A stretch of DNA of 64,000 nucleotides from Erysipelotrichaceae bacterium NK3D112 (GCA_000701725.1 JNJQ01000001.1:248001-312000); one strand, 5' to 3'. Counted from the first letter of the stretch, positions 43,170 through 52,502 are shown. Numbers and translations: made by a program. The notes: a model not told the origin generated them from the sequence alone.

Positions 43170-43373
43170 TTGGCAAGTCTTATCCCATGAAAGAACTCCC
43201 GGAAAGCCTGAGCGCATAACGCAAAAACACATTTGAAAAAGCCGGTTTTATAGAAGACCTGCAGTTAAAAATACGGGAATACAGATTTTCAGACTGCATC
43301 TTGAAATCGATTTTTAATTCACTTAATCTGCTCTTAGGATATTCGGATATTCACTAAAGAGGAGAATCATTTC

Positions 43374-44366
43374 ATGAATAAAGAGCAGCTGTACAGATTC
43401 ATTTCCGAAAGCGTCGGAAATGAAAGCAATATCACTCAGATTTATGCAATCAAAAACGGCAGAAGTGTTTATGATGCCTGCTGGCATGGATTTACATCCA
43501 TGGATGCAATGAATGTCAATTCCGTGACCAAAGGAATCATGGGACTGCTTGCGGGAATTGCTTTGGATCAGGGCTGTATCAGGAGCCTGGATCAGAAAGT
43601 GATGGAGTTTTTCCCGGATTATTCCGTTAAGCGCGGAGAAAAAACAATCTATGAAGTGACAATACGGCATCTGCTCACAATGACGGCTCCGTACAAAGGA
43701 AAGTCAGAGCCATGGACAAAGGTGTGCACTTCAGATGACTGGACGCTTGCGGTTCTCGATTATCTCGGAGGCCGTAAAGGGATCACAGGTGAATTCAGGT
43801 ATGCGACACTTGGAATCCAGATCCTTGCAGGAATCATTGAGAGAGCAAGCAGAGAAAAATGCATCGATTTTGCAAACAGGAATCTGTTTGAACCTCTGGG
43901 ACTGCCGAAACGGATACTGCATGGCGACAGTTCCAAAGAAGACCAGTTCGATTTCTTCATGAATAAGAATCCGAGAAAATACGAGTGGTATAACGATCCT
44001 CATGGCACAGTTACGGCCGGATGGGGATTATGCATGTCGGCAAGAGATATGGCTGTTGTCGGAGAACTTGTATTGAATAACGGTATGTATAACGGCAGCA
44101 GGATCATCTCCGCAGAATATATTAATGACATGATCAGACCGCATCTTAAACTCGGTGAAAGATTCGGATATATGAACTACGGATATTTATGGTATAAGCC
44201 ATATGATGACAAAGAGGTTTATGCGGCCGTCGGGGACAGCGGCAATATTATTTATGTCAATAAAGAGTTAAATGTATCCGTTGGTATGACAGGCACAATC
44301 AAACCGAGGATATTTGACAGAGTCGATTTTATAGAACGTGAAGTGCTGTCTGTGATTGACGGATGA
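43374..44366 (+). CDS. Serine hydrolase of the beta-lactamase/penicillin-binding-protein fold
   Basis: A 330-residue protein with the SxxK motif SVTK (Ser50-Lys53), a YxT/N-type motif in RYATLG and a later HGTVTAGWG region. There is no signal peptide, so it is probably cytosolic like many class C-like esterases. AGAGGAGAATC precedes the ATG. It stands alone. Beta-lactam hydrolysis cannot be inferred. Confidence 0.78.
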   Translation: MNKEQLYRFISESVGNESNITQIYAIKNGRSVYDACWHGFTSMDAMNVNSVTKGIMGLLAGIALDQGCIRSLDQKVMEFFPDYSVKRGEKTIYEVTIRHLLTMTAPYKGKSEPWTKVCTSDDWTLAVLDYLGGRKGITGEFRYATLGIQILAGIIERASREKCIDFANRNLFEPLGLPKRILHGDSSKEDQFDFFMNKNPRKYEWYNDPHGTVTAGWGLCMSARDMAVVGELVLNNGMYNGSRIISAEYINDMIRPHLKLGERFGYMNYGYLWYKPYDDKEVYAAVGDSGNIIYVNKELNVSVGMTGTIKPRIFDRVDFIEREVLSVIDG

Positions 44367-44676
44367 TGTCAGGTTATTCATTCAGTTCACAGGGTAAAAT
44401 TGCCCGGCTATGTTATGAAGAATACGGAAAATGAGTCAGCCGGATATTCGGTCTGGCGGCTGTAAAAGCATGCGGATCACATATGTGCTCACATACTGAT
44501 CATGTTCCGAGAAAATACAAAAATCGAAAATAAAACAAACAGTCCCTGAGCAAATCAATCGTGTTCAGAGGCTGTTTATCAATTAAATGCATTGACCTAG
44601 CCACATCTTGACTGGTGACCTTTCGTTCACTTATAATAGTGACCGTAAGGTCACTGTTCTTTTTGAGGAGGCTATT
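44367..44676. other. Intergenic region before the TetR gene
   Basis: About 310 bp without a gene. An imperfect hairpin at 44538-44583 (AACAGTCCCTGA with TCAGAGGCTGTT) lies in an A/T-rich setting and may terminate transcription on either strand. The last 70 bp carry the dual-operator promoter described separately. Confidence 0.5.
44608..44655 (+). promoter_or_regulatory. TetR promoter with two operators
   Basis: -35 TTGACT (44608-44613), 18-bp spacer, -10 TATAAT (44632-44637). Operator 1, GGTGACC-TTTC-GTTCACT (44614-44631), fills the spacer. Operator 2, AGTGACC-GTAA-GGTCACT (44638-44655), is a perfect palindrome starting just after the -10. The centres are 24 bp apart. The TetR gene starts at 44677. 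Confidence 0.75.
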
Positions 44677-45276
44677 ATGGCGAATGTCACAAAAGAGAGA
44701 ATACTGGAAGCGGCGCTGCAGATGTTTTCGCAGAACGGTTATGCAGGCACAAACATCCGTGAACTCAGCGCATCGCTCGGGCTTGTCAAATCCGGTGTCT
44801 ATAAACACTACGAGAGCAAGGAGGCGATCTGGAATGCATTGCTGGATCAGATGATTGCCTATTACGGAGAACGTTTTGGTTCACCTGAACATCTGCCGCC
44901 TGTGCCTGAAACAGCCGATGAACTTGTCGCATTAACCATGCGTATGGTGAATATCACCGTTCATGATGAGAAGATCATCATGACACGCAAGGTGCTGACA
45001 CTTGAGCAGTACAGGGATAAACGTGCCTGTGAACTCGCAACAAAACACTTCCTCACAGGTCTTACAGAGATGTTTACAAGAATATTCGCAGGCATGATGG
45101 AAAAGGGAGTGCTTTACAAAGATGATCCTGAAATGCTTGCCTTTGCCTATACCGCGCCGATCTCCGCACTGATCCACCTGTGCGACCGTGAGCCTGAGAA
45201 AACAGAGGAAGCGATTGCCATGGTGGAGGCGTTCAGCCGGCATTTTGTCAGAACTTACGGGAGGAATGCAGAATGA
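44677..45276 (+). CDS. TetR-family transcriptional regulator
   Basis: A 199-residue TetR protein. The N-terminal helix-turn-helix reads MFSQNGYAGTNIRELSASLG then KSGVYKHYESKE. The C-terminal part is helical. GAGGAGG precedes the ATG. It is coupled to the RibD_C-type reductase (ATGA overlap) and most likely represses its own operon through the two palindromes upstream. Confidence 0.88.
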   Translation: MANVTKERILEAALQMFSQNGYAGTNIRELSASLGLVKSGVYKHYESKEAIWNALLDQMIAYYGERFGSPEHLPPVPETADELVALTMRMVNITVHDEKIIMTRKVLTLEQYRDKRACELATKHFLTGLTEMFTRIFAGMMEKGVLYKDDPEMLAFAYTAPISALIHLCDREPEKTEEAIAMVEAFSRHFVRTYGRNAE

Positions 45277-45953
45277 GCAGACCCGTTACGACTTTGTATA
45301 TGCTGATGTCCGCGGATGGAAAAATCAGTACGGGTTCAACTGATGAGATGGATTTCGACCGGGATTTTCAGAAAATCCAAGGACTGAAAGAGGGACTGCA
45401 CCAATACTATGAAATCGAGCAGACCACCGATCTCTGGTCGTTCAATACAGGCCGTGTCCAGGCAAAACTTGGCGTTAACACGAAAGAGATGCCTGAAAAG
45501 ACTCCCGTATCCTTCGTCCTGCTGGACAATCATCACCTGTGTGCTCATGGGGTTGAGTATTTCTGTGCAAAATCCAAGCAGTTTGTCCTGATCACAACAA
45601 ACAGGAATCATCCCGCTTTTGATGTCAAACAAGAAAACCTGCATATTATCTGTCAGGAAAAACTGTCACTGTCTGATGCGTTGACAGTATTGAAAGAACA
45701 GTACGGCTGCGAGCGGCTTACCATCCAGTCCGGCGGCACAGTCAACGCGCTCTTCCTGCGTGAAAAACTGTTTGATTTCGTGGATATTGTTGTGGCGCCC
45801 GTTCTGATCGGCGGCAAAGACACAGCAACTTTAATTGATGGACCTTCGTTAAAAACACAGAATGAACTGGCTCAATTGGGCGTGCTGCACCTGATTGAAG
45901 CAGAAACATTACAGAACTCCTATGTGCGGCTGCGCTATCAGGTGATGCGCTGA
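45273..45953 (+). CDS. RibD C-terminal-type (dihydrofolate-reductase-fold) reductase
   Basis: A 226-residue protein with the DHFR-like fold of the RibD C-terminal domain: YMLMSADGKIS at the start, LTIQSGGTVNALFL and VDIVVAPVLIGGKDTATL later. These enzymes use NADPH to reduce pyrimidine or related substrates. There is no deaminase domain and no riboflavin operon, so a detoxification or side reaction is more likely. It is induced with its TetR partner. Confidence 0.8.
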   Translation: MSRPVTTLYMLMSADGKISTGSTDEMDFDRDFQKIQGLKEGLHQYYEIEQTTDLWSFNTGRVQAKLGVNTKEMPEKTPVSFVLLDNHHLCAHGVEYFCAKSKQFVLITTNRNHPAFDVKQENLHIICQEKLSLSDALTVLKEQYGCERLTIQSGGTVNALFLREKLFDFVDIVVAPVLIGGKDTATLIDGPSLKTQNELAQLGVLHLIEAETLQNSYVRLRYQVMR

Positions 45954-45966
45954 AGGGAATAAGCTT

Positions 45967-46492
45967 ATGATTCTGGAAACGAAAAGACTTCTGCTTCGGG
46001 AAATGAGCCCCGATGACTTTCAGGCGATGTTTCAGGTGCTTGGCGACCCGCAGACCATGTGGCATTATCCATATACTCCGGACGGGCAGCACGTCAGAGA
46101 CTGGATTGAACGCAATATCAACCGCTATATGAAGGATGGCTTCGGGTTGTGGGCAGTCTGTCTGAAGGAAACCGGTGAATTGATCGGTGACTGCGGACTG
46201 ACACTGCAGAATATCAACGGAGAAATCCTGCCGGAGATCGGCTATCATATCCGCCGCGACTGTCATCGAAAGGGTTATGCCTCCGAAGCGGCAAAGGGTG
46301 TCCGTGACTGGGCATTTCAAAATACGGATTATCCGGCCGTGTATTCGTATTGCAGATATACAAATCTGCCCCTCCATCAAAACAGCAGAATCCATCGGCA
46401 TGCACTTTGTATGCGAATATCCGGATGAAATCAATGGAATGACCCATGTATCATCGATTTCAAGAGAAGAATGGATGAATGAAATCAGATGA
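45967..46492 (+). pseudogene. GNAT acetyltransferase with a 3' frameshift
   Basis: The main frame encodes a RimJ/RimL-type GNAT (TKRLLLREMSPDDFQAMF, RDCHRKGYASEAAKG) and ends early at 46428. The natural C terminus (SIKTAESIGMHFVCEYPDE to EEWMNEIR) follows in another frame to 46492. One extra C in the run at 46369-46372 explains the shift. The acetyl-CoA site is intact, so a truncated protein might fold poorly. Confidence 0.8.
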
Positions 46493-46526
46493 ATCTGATC
46501 CGTGAACAGGAAGAGGAGAATGACCT

Positions 46527-47210
46527 ATGAGGATTCTTGTACTCAACGGCAGCCCGAAACGGGAACAAAGCGACACTCTCCACATCACACAGGCTTTTCT
46601 GGAAGGGATGAATGAAGCATCACACCACGATATTCATATCATCCATGTGATTGACAGTCACATCAACTACTGTACCGGCTGTTTTTCCTGTATGAAAAAC
46701 GGCGGAACCTGCATCCATGAAGACGATATGCGCAATATCCTTGAGGAGATTCTTTCAAGCGATCTCCTGATCTGGAGCTTCCCGTTATACTGCTATGGCA
46801 TGCCGGCTCCGTTAAAGGCTCTTCTGGACCGCACACTGCCTCTGTCAAGTATGGCAATGCAGAAGGCGGGCGACAGGTACGAGCATGTCGGACAGGCAGA
46901 TTTTTCGCATCTTCGGTACTTAATGATCTGCGGCTGCGGCTTTCCCAACAGCAGACACAACTTTGAACCTGCTGTGGCTCAGTTCAGATTGTGCTTCCCC
47001 TCAAATCACACGATCATCACTGTTCCGGAAAGCCCCATGTTCAATGCGCCAGAAGCAGCCATCGTTACAGAGCCAAGGCTGTCCCTTGTGAAGCAGGCGG
47101 GAACACAATATGCAGAAACGGGAGAAATCGATCAGGCATTGCTGGATGAAATCGGGACTCCCATGATCAATGAAGAACAGTATGCGGCGATTGTGAATGG
47201 AGGTATGTGA
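46527..47210 (+). CDS. NADPH-dependent FMN reductase-like flavodoxin-fold protein
   Basis: A 227-residue flavoprotein-like enzyme. The FMN phosphate loop is LNGSPKREQSDT near residues 5-16, followed by the cysteine motif YCTGCFSCMKNGGTC near 50-64. The cysteines may bind an Fe-S cluster or be redox active, as in the iron-sulfur flavoprotein group. AGAGGAGAATG precedes the start. It is followed 2 bp later by a cysteine-rich DUF3795 protein. Confidence 0.82.
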   Translation: MRILVLNGSPKREQSDTLHITQAFLEGMNEASHHDIHIIHVIDSHINYCTGCFSCMKNGGTCIHEDDMRNILEEILSSDLLIWSFPLYCYGMPAPLKALLDRTLPLSSMAMQKAGDRYEHVGQADFSHLRYLMICGCGFPNSRHNFEPAVAQFRLCFPSNHTIITVPESPMFNAPEAAIVTEPRLSLVKQAGTQYAETGEIDQALLDEIGTPMINEEQYAAIVNGGM

Positions 47211-47212
47211 AA

Positions 47213-47545
47213 ATGAAAGAATTCATCGCTTATTGCGGGTTGGACTGCGAAAGATGCGAAGCCCGTACTGCAACCATTAACAATGACGGTCACTTAAGAC
47301 AGAAGGTTGCGGAAGAATGGTCACAACTCAACGGCGTAACGATTACACCGCAGATGATCAACTGCACCGGCTGCCGGATTGACGGAGTAAAAACCCCGTT
47401 TTGCGAATCGTTGTGCCCGATCCGCCAGTGCGCTTTAATCAGGAAAATTGAAACCTGCGGCAGGTGCGCAGAGGTGAAGACCTGTGAGAAGGTCGGAATG
47501 ATTCTCAAAAACAATGAGGAAGCCAAACGTAATCTTGGATTGTGA
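47213..47545 (+). CDS. DUF3795-family cysteine-rich protein
   Basis: A 110-residue protein with many cysteines (YCGLDCERCEA, CTGCRIDG, CESLCPIRQC, CGRCAEVKTC). It is a paralogue of the protein at 24937 and somewhat longer. GGAGG at 47199-47203 fits ATG 47213. Coupling to a flavodoxin-like reductase suggests a metal- or Fe-S-linked redox role, which is inference. Confidence 0.8.
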   Translation: MKEFIAYCGLDCERCEARTATINNDGHLRQKVAEEWSQLNGVTITPQMINCTGCRIDGVKTPFCESLCPIRQCALIRKIETCGRCAEVKTCEKVGMILKNNEEAKRNLGL

Positions 47546-47581
47546 TTCCATAAACAGATATCAGATGAATGAGGTAAACCT

Positions 47582-48148
47582 ATGCGCCACTGCGGAACAC
47601 AGCTATTGGAAACAGAAAGATTAATCCTGAGAAGATTTGAAATCGAAGATGCACAGGCGATGTACACCAACTGGGCATCTGATCCCGATGTGACGAAATA
47701 TCTGACCTGGCCTGTACATGCAAGCGCCGATGTCAGTAAGACGATATTGAAGGAGTGGATCTCATCCTATTCAAAGGACAATTATTACCAATGGGCAATT
47801 GTCTTCAAAGAGAATGGAACTGAGCCGATCGGCAGTATCGCTGCGGTTCATATTAACGATGATATCGATATGGTTCATATCGGCTACTGCCTTGGCAAAC
47901 CCTGGTGGCATAAGGGAATCATGTCCGAAGCTCTCAAAGCAGTCATGGATTTCTTTTTCGATCAGGTGGGGGCGAACCGCATCGAATGCCGCCATGATCC
48001 AAGAAATCCCCATTCCGGCATGGTTATGAAAAAGTGCGGGATGAAATATGAAGGCACCATGCGCAGTGCTGACCGTAACAATCAGGGCATCTGCGATTCA
48101 TGCTGTTATGCACTGCTGAGGTCAGAACGGCCGTCTGGTGAGCTATAA
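47582..48148 (+). CDS. GNAT-family acetyltransferase (RimJ/RimL type)
   Basis: A 188-residue acetyltransferase. It opens LLETERLILRRFEIEDAQAM, and the acetyl-CoA loop region is LGKPWWHKGIMSEALKAVMD. The ending, with RNPHSGMVMKKCGMKYEGT, is typical of the ribosomal-protein acetyltransferase group. Acceptor unknown. GAGGTAAAC precedes the ATG. Confidence 0.85.
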   Translation: MRHCGTQLLETERLILRRFEIEDAQAMYTNWASDPDVTKYLTWPVHASADVSKTILKEWISSYSKDNYYQWAIVFKENGTEPIGSIAAVHINDDIDMVHIGYCLGKPWWHKGIMSEALKAVMDFFFDQVGANRIECRHDPRNPHSGMVMKKCGMKYEGTMRSADRNNQGICDSCCYALLRSERPSGEL

Positions 48149-48201
48149 TACAGATATGAGGTGAGAAAAATGAGACGATGCATTGTTTCAGCTCCACGCA
48201 G

Positions 48202-48246
48202 AGCCTGAGGAGTCTGTGTGGAGGAATTGAAATTCCTCAGGCTTTG
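48202..48246 (+). terminator. Hairpin between GNAT and MFS genes
   Basis: AGCCTGAGGA pairs with TTCCTCAGGCT across a loop of about 20 nt, followed by TTGCTC. The T tract is poor, so it may be a weak terminator or an attenuator of the MFS gene. A short reading frame (48171-48209) precedes it. Confidence 0.45.
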
Positions 48247-48283
48247 CTCATATCAAAGAAACAAACGATAAGGAGCAAAGATA

Positions 48284-49564
48284 ATGAATAACAACAATAA
48301 CGAACTGAAGAATTTTTATCTACTCTGGAGTACGCAGAGCCTTTCTCAGCTGGGCAGCGCAATGACCGAATTCGCACTGACATTGTGGCTGTATGAGAAA
48401 ACCGGTTCGGCACTCAGCACGGCTGCACTGACGATCTGCACCTATGCACCGTATGTGATCATGAGCATATTTGCCGGTGCAGTCTCAGACCGGTATGACA
48501 AGAAGAAAACCATGCTTGTGTGTGATGTGCTGGCGGCATTTACCACGATTCTTGTTTTTGTGCTGTACAGAACCGGTACGCTTGCGGTATGGCATCTGTA
48601 TGCACTCAACGCTGTTTCCGGACTGATGAATACGGTCCAGCAGCCGGCTTCAGAGGTTGCCTATACGCTGATTGTTCCAAAGCAACAGTATCAAAGAACA
48701 AGCGGACTGCAGTCGCTTTCCCGTTCTCTGATATCCATCGGCAATCCGTTAATCGCTTCGGCACTGTATGGAACATTCGGCCTGGACGCAGTGATATCGA
48801 TCGATCTGATGACTTTCGCGATCGCATTTCTTACGCTTCTGTTTCTGATCCGTCTGCCGGATATTCCTGCAAAACCCGCGCCGGATAAAAACATGCTGGA
48901 GCTGGCAGGGGAAGGACTGCGGTTTCTTAAGAAAAACCCGCTCGTGCTGGATGTGATCCTTTTCATGTCAGGTGTCAATCTGATCGCATCAGCCTTTGAT
49001 GCCGTGCTTCCCGCTCTGGTCATTCCGAAAAGCGGAAACAGCACGCTTGGAATTGTGACATCCTGTTCGGGGATTGCAATGGTGCTGGGAAGCCTGATCG
49101 TTTCCGTCATGCCAAAGCCAAAAGACCGGGTCAGGACCATTTACCTGACAATGCTGTTCTCACTTGGAACGGAGAATTTCCTGCTCGCATTTTCCAGCAA
49201 CCCGCTCATATGGTGTATCGGTCAGGTGATCGGATGGATTCTTGTTCCTGTGATGAGCGCCAATCAGAATGTGATCATGCGAAATACGATCCCGGTGGAA
49301 TTACAGGGAAGAGTATATGCATGCCGGAACACCCTGCAGTTTTTCACGATACCCATCGGTCTTGCCCTTGGCGGATTCATGGTGGATTATGTCTGTGAAC
49401 CGCTTATGTCATCTGTTCGAAACGGGCAGCTTCTCAACATACTGTTTGGCAGCGGCAAAGGCTCCGGGGCGGCATTCATGATGTTTCTGCTCGGAATGGC
49501 CGGAACTATATTCTGTCTTGTTTTCGGAATGAAGCTGAAGCAGTATCAGTACTCTGAGGAATAA
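48284..49564 (+). CDS. MFS transporter (drug-efflux-like)
   Basis: A 426-residue major facilitator with about twelve helices. The loop 2-3 motif is visible as GAVSDRYDKKKTMLVCD. The N terminus has an asparagine-rich start and LWSTQSLSQLGSAMTEFALTLW, as in the MFS-3/MefA-like efflux group. AAGGAGC precedes the ATG. It may export a drug or metabolite; no neighbour defines the substrate. A strong terminator follows. Confidence 0.87.
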   Translation: MNNNNNELKNFYLLWSTQSLSQLGSAMTEFALTLWLYEKTGSALSTAALTICTYAPYVIMSIFAGAVSDRYDKKKTMLVCDVLAAFTTILVFVLYRTGTLAVWHLYALNAVSGLMNTVQQPASEVAYTLIVPKQQYQRTSGLQSLSRSLISIGNPLIASALYGTFGLDAVISIDLMTFAIAFLTLLFLIRLPDIPAKPAPDKNMLELAGEGLRFLKKNPLVLDVILFMSGVNLIASAFDAVLPALVIPKSGNSTLGIVTSCSGIAMVLGSLIVSVMPKPKDRVRTIYLTMLFSLGTENFLLAFSSNPLIWCIGQVIGWILVPVMSANQNVIMRNTIPVELQGRVYACRNTLQFFTIPIGLALGGFMVDYVCEPLMSSVRNGQLLNILFGSGKGSGAAFMMFLLGMAGTIFCLVFGMKLKQYQYSEE

Positions 49565-49596
49565 CAAAATTGCAAAATCCGTAAAGGAAATGAAAG

Positions 49597-49636
49597 ATGC
49601 CTTAAGGTAAGCAAACAGCAGCCTTAAGGCATTTTG
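49597..49636 (+). terminator. Strong terminator after the MFS gene
   Basis: Perfect 11-bp stem ATGCCTTAAGG (49597-49607) / CCTTAAGGCAT (49622-49632) followed by TTT-G-T. It may work in both directions. Confidence 0.8.
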
Positions 49637-49717
49637 TAATATTCATTAATTATTTTAACAAACATGACATACTGATGGCATGTTTCATCTGATATGATGC
49701 AGTTGAGGCTGATAAAA

Positions 49718-50629
49718 ATGAAAATTGACAGACTGATCGGAATCCTTTCCGTGCTGCTGCAGGAAGACAGGACAACAGCTGTGCAGCTGGCGGAAAGATT
49801 TGAGGTATCCCGCAGAACAATTAACCGTGATATTGAGGATCTTTGTAAAGCCGGCATTCCGATCCGCACAGAACAGGGCTATGGCGGCGGTATCAGTATT
49901 ATGGACGGATATCGCATGGACAGGACAATACTGACTTCAAAGGATATGCAGATGATCATAGCGGGGCTGCGCAGTCTTGACAGTGTGAGCGGAAGCAGCT
50001 ATTTCGCGCAGCTGATGGAGAAGATCAGCAGCGGATCTTCAAAAATCAATGCCTCACGGGATTCCATTCTGATAGATCTCTCATCGTGGTATCAGAAACC
50101 GCTGAGTGAGAAGATCGAGATCATACAGGCCTCAATCACAGACAGACATCTCATCAGATTCCGGTATTATGCCCCTTCAGGCGAAAGCGAGCGGACAGCT
50201 GAACCGTATTATCTGATATTCCGCTGGTCAGGCTGGTACCTTTGGGCCTGGTGCAGAGACCGCAAGGACTACCGGTTATTCAAGCTGAACCGCATGGATC
50301 AGGTTGAAGAAACAGATCAGGAATTTACCGGCCGGAACGCACCGGCGCCGGATCTGTCGGATGACAGGATATTCCCCCGTGCAACAAAAGTCAAAGCGCT
50401 GTTTGCACCGGATATGAAATGGCGGCTGGTGGAGGAATTCGGAGTGCATTGCTTTACGGAAGCGGATGACGGAAGACTTCTCTTTACGTCGGATTTTACT
50501 GATATGGACAGCCTTGTCAGCTGGCTGATGACCTATGGACCGAAAGCGGAAGTGCTTGAGCCCTCAGAAGCACGCGATATGATCCGTGAAAATGCGGAAG
50601 AAACATTGAAGCTGTACAGAAAGGATTGA
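49718..50629 (+). CDS. WYL-domain (YafY/DeoR-like) transcriptional regulator
   Basis: A 303-residue regulator. An N-terminal winged helix (AERFEVSRRTINRDIEDL) is followed by GYGGGISIMDGYRMDRTILT and a WYL domain (HLIRFRYYAPSGESERTAEP, RWSGWYLWAWCRDR). WYL domains sense nucleotides or small ligands. GAGG upstream supports ATG 49718. It leads a run of small ligand-binding proteins, beginning 5 bp downstream with a GyrI-like protein. Confidence 0.87.
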   Translation: MKIDRLIGILSVLLQEDRTTAVQLAERFEVSRRTINRDIEDLCKAGIPIRTEQGYGGGISIMDGYRMDRTILTSKDMQMIIAGLRSLDSVSGSSYFAQLMEKISSGSSKINASRDSILIDLSSWYQKPLSEKIEIIQASITDRHLIRFRYYAPSGESERTAEPYYLIFRWSGWYLWAWCRDRKDYRLFKLNRMDQVEETDQEFTGRNAPAPDLSDDRIFPRATKVKALFAPDMKWRLVEEFGVHCFTEADDGRLLFTSDFTDMDSLVSWLMTYGPKAEVLEPSEARDMIRENAEETLKLYRKD

Positions 50630-50634
50630 TCATT

Positions 50635-51273
50635 ATGGCATTTGATTTCAAGAAAGAATACAAAGAGTTTTATCTGCCGAAGCAGACGCCTTCGATCGTG
50701 AATGTGCCGAAGATGAATTACATTGCGGTGCGCGGCAAAGGAAATCCCAATGATGAAGACGGCGAATATAAACAGGCGATCGGGCTTCTGTACGGCATTG
50801 CATTTACGATCAAGATGAGCAAAAAGGGCAATCATCAGATTGACGGATATTTTGACTATGTGGTGCCGCCGCTGGAAGGCTTCTGGTGGCAGGATGGAGT
50901 GATCGGTGTCAATTATGCCGACAAGGATTCTTTCCAATGGATCGCGGTGATCCGTCTGCCGGATTTTGTTACGGAAGATGACTTCCGCTGGGCCCTCAAA
51001 GAGGCATCCGCGAAAAAGAAACAGGATTTTTCAAAGGTCGAATTCTTCTCATATGAAGAAGGCATCTGCGTACAGTGCATGCATATCGGGCCTTATGATG
51101 ATGAGCCTGCAACGGTATTGAGAATGCATGAATTCATGGAACAGGAAGGCTATGAACTGGACATTACGGACAGACGCATGCACCATGAAATCTACCTGAG
51201 CGACGCAAGGAAAACCGCACCGGAAAAGCTCAGGACGGTCATCCGTCATCCGGCCAAAGTGAAAGGGAACTGA
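50635..51273 (+). CDS. Stand-alone GyrI-like small-molecule-binding protein
   Basis: A 212-residue protein made of a GyrI-like/AraC effector-binding fold: MNYIAVRGKGNPND near residue 27, FDYVVPPLEGFWWQD, and CMHIGPYDDEPATVLRMHEF near 150. Such domains bind planar or lipophilic cations and some hydrolyse them. No DNA-binding domain is attached. It is cotranscribed with the WYL regulator. Confidence 0.82.
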   Translation: MAFDFKKEYKEFYLPKQTPSIVNVPKMNYIAVRGKGNPNDEDGEYKQAIGLLYGIAFTIKMSKKGNHQIDGYFDYVVPPLEGFWWQDGVIGVNYADKDSFQWIAVIRLPDFVTEDDFRWALKEASAKKKQDFSKVEFFSYEEGICVQCMHIGPYDDEPATVLRMHEFMEQEGYELDITDRRMHHEIYLSDARKTAPEKLRTVIRHPAKVKGN

Positions 51274-51276
51274 CTT

Positions 51277-52023
51277 ATGGAATACATCAGAGTAACAAAG
51301 GACAATCTGGAAAAGGAACATATCTGCTGTGCCATTTCCAATAACAGGGATGTTCAGGTTTCATCCAAGAAGGCATGGCTTGCGGACAGATTCAATGAGG
51401 GGCTTGTCTTTCTTAAGAGCACAGAGCGGGGAAAGTGCTTCATTGAGTATATACCGGCTGAGAATGCATGGATCCCGGTTGAAGCGGACGGATATATGTA
51501 TATCGACTGTCTCTGGGTGTCCGGCTCCTTTAAGGGACATGGCTATTCTTCGGATCTGATGAACGCCTGCATCAAAGACAGCAGGGAAAAGGGAAAGAAG
51601 GGACTTTGTATTCTTGCGGCTGCGAAGAAGAAACCGTTCCTTGCTGATCCGAAATACCTTTCACATATGGGATTTACCGTATGCGATGAGGCGGATAACG
51701 GCATTCAGCTCTGGTATCTGCCTTTTGAGAAGGAAGCCGTGAAACCCGAATTCAGAGAATGCGCAAAGCATCCTCATGTTGAAGAAAAAGGATATGTGCT
51801 GTATTACACCAGCCAGTGTCCGTTCAATGCGAAATATGTGCCCGTTCTTGAACAGACCGCAAAAGAAAACGGAATCCCGTTTCATGCAGTTCATATCCAA
51901 AGCAGACAAGAGGCACAGAATGCTCCGTCTCCGGTTACAAATTATGCGCTGTTTCATGACGGGGAATATATTACGAATGAGCAGATGAATGATAAAAAGT
52001 TCCTGAAACTTGTTAATGTATAG
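51277..52023 (+). CDS. GNAT acetyltransferase with YoaP-like C-terminal domain
   Basis: A 248-residue protein. Residues 1-150 form a GNAT domain (YIDCLWVSGSFKGHGYSSDLM). The C-terminal ~90 residues resemble the YoaP domain and contain a thioredoxin-like YYTSQCPFNAKYV segment. Function unknown. It starts 3 bp after the GyrI-like gene and shares its operon. Confidence 0.82.
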   Translation: MEYIRVTKDNLEKEHICCAISNNRDVQVSSKKAWLADRFNEGLVFLKSTERGKCFIEYIPAENAWIPVEADGYMYIDCLWVSGSFKGHGYSSDLMNACIKDSREKGKKGLCILAAAKKKPFLADPKYLSHMGFTVCDEADNGIQLWYLPFEKEAVKPEFRECAKHPHVEEKGYVLYYTSQCPFNAKYVPVLEQTAKENGIPFHAVHIQSRQEAQNAPSPVTNYALFHDGEYITNEQMNDKKFLKLVNV

Positions 52024-52154
52024 AAGGAACATCATGCATGTCCAAGGGAATGGCATCTCTTCTGATCGCAGTTCCCGTCAGCTGCAGCAGAAACATTCGG
52101 AAACCGGAACACCTGCAGCAATGATACGGTTTCTTTTCCGGTTGAGGTGATGAT

Positions 52155-52502
52155 ATGGCACGGCGCCAGGTATACGATATGAGCTTTTCCAGTGTTTATA
52201 ATGCATTAATTCAGAAAGCAGTCCGCAAAAAAAGGACGAAAGAGGAAGTTGACGAAGTGACTTCGTGGCTTACGGGATATACTTCTGATCAGATTGACGC
52301 ATTATTGAATTCAGAAATCACATACGGTGAATTCATCCTTGGCGCACCAGCCTTCAATCCCCGTGCTGAACTGATCAGCGGAAAGGTATGCGGGATTCAG
52401 GTGGAAACAATTGAAGATCCCCTGATGAAGAAAATACGGCAGCTGGACAAGCTGGTTGATGAGCTTGCCAAAGGCAGGCCGATGGAGAAGATCTTACGAT
52501 GA
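52155..52502 (+). CDS. DUF2200-family protein
   Basis: A 115-residue protein with the DUF2200 pattern: VYDMSFSSVYNALIQKAVRK, EVDEVTSWLTGYTSDQI and FILGAPAFNPRAELISGKVCG. It is soluble and of unknown function. GGTTGAGGTG precedes the ATG. It overlaps the next gene by 4 bp. Confidence 0.8.
   Translation: MARRQVYDMSFSSVYNALIQKAVRKKRTKEEVDEVTSWLTGYTSDQIDALLNSEITYGEFILGAPAFNPRAELISGKVCGIQVETIEDPLMKKIRQLDKLVDELAKGRPMEKILR

Noticed and set aside
45273-45953. Riboflavin biosynthesis locus from the RibD-like domain
   Set aside because: No deaminase domain, no other rib genes and no FMN riboswitch-like leader nearby.
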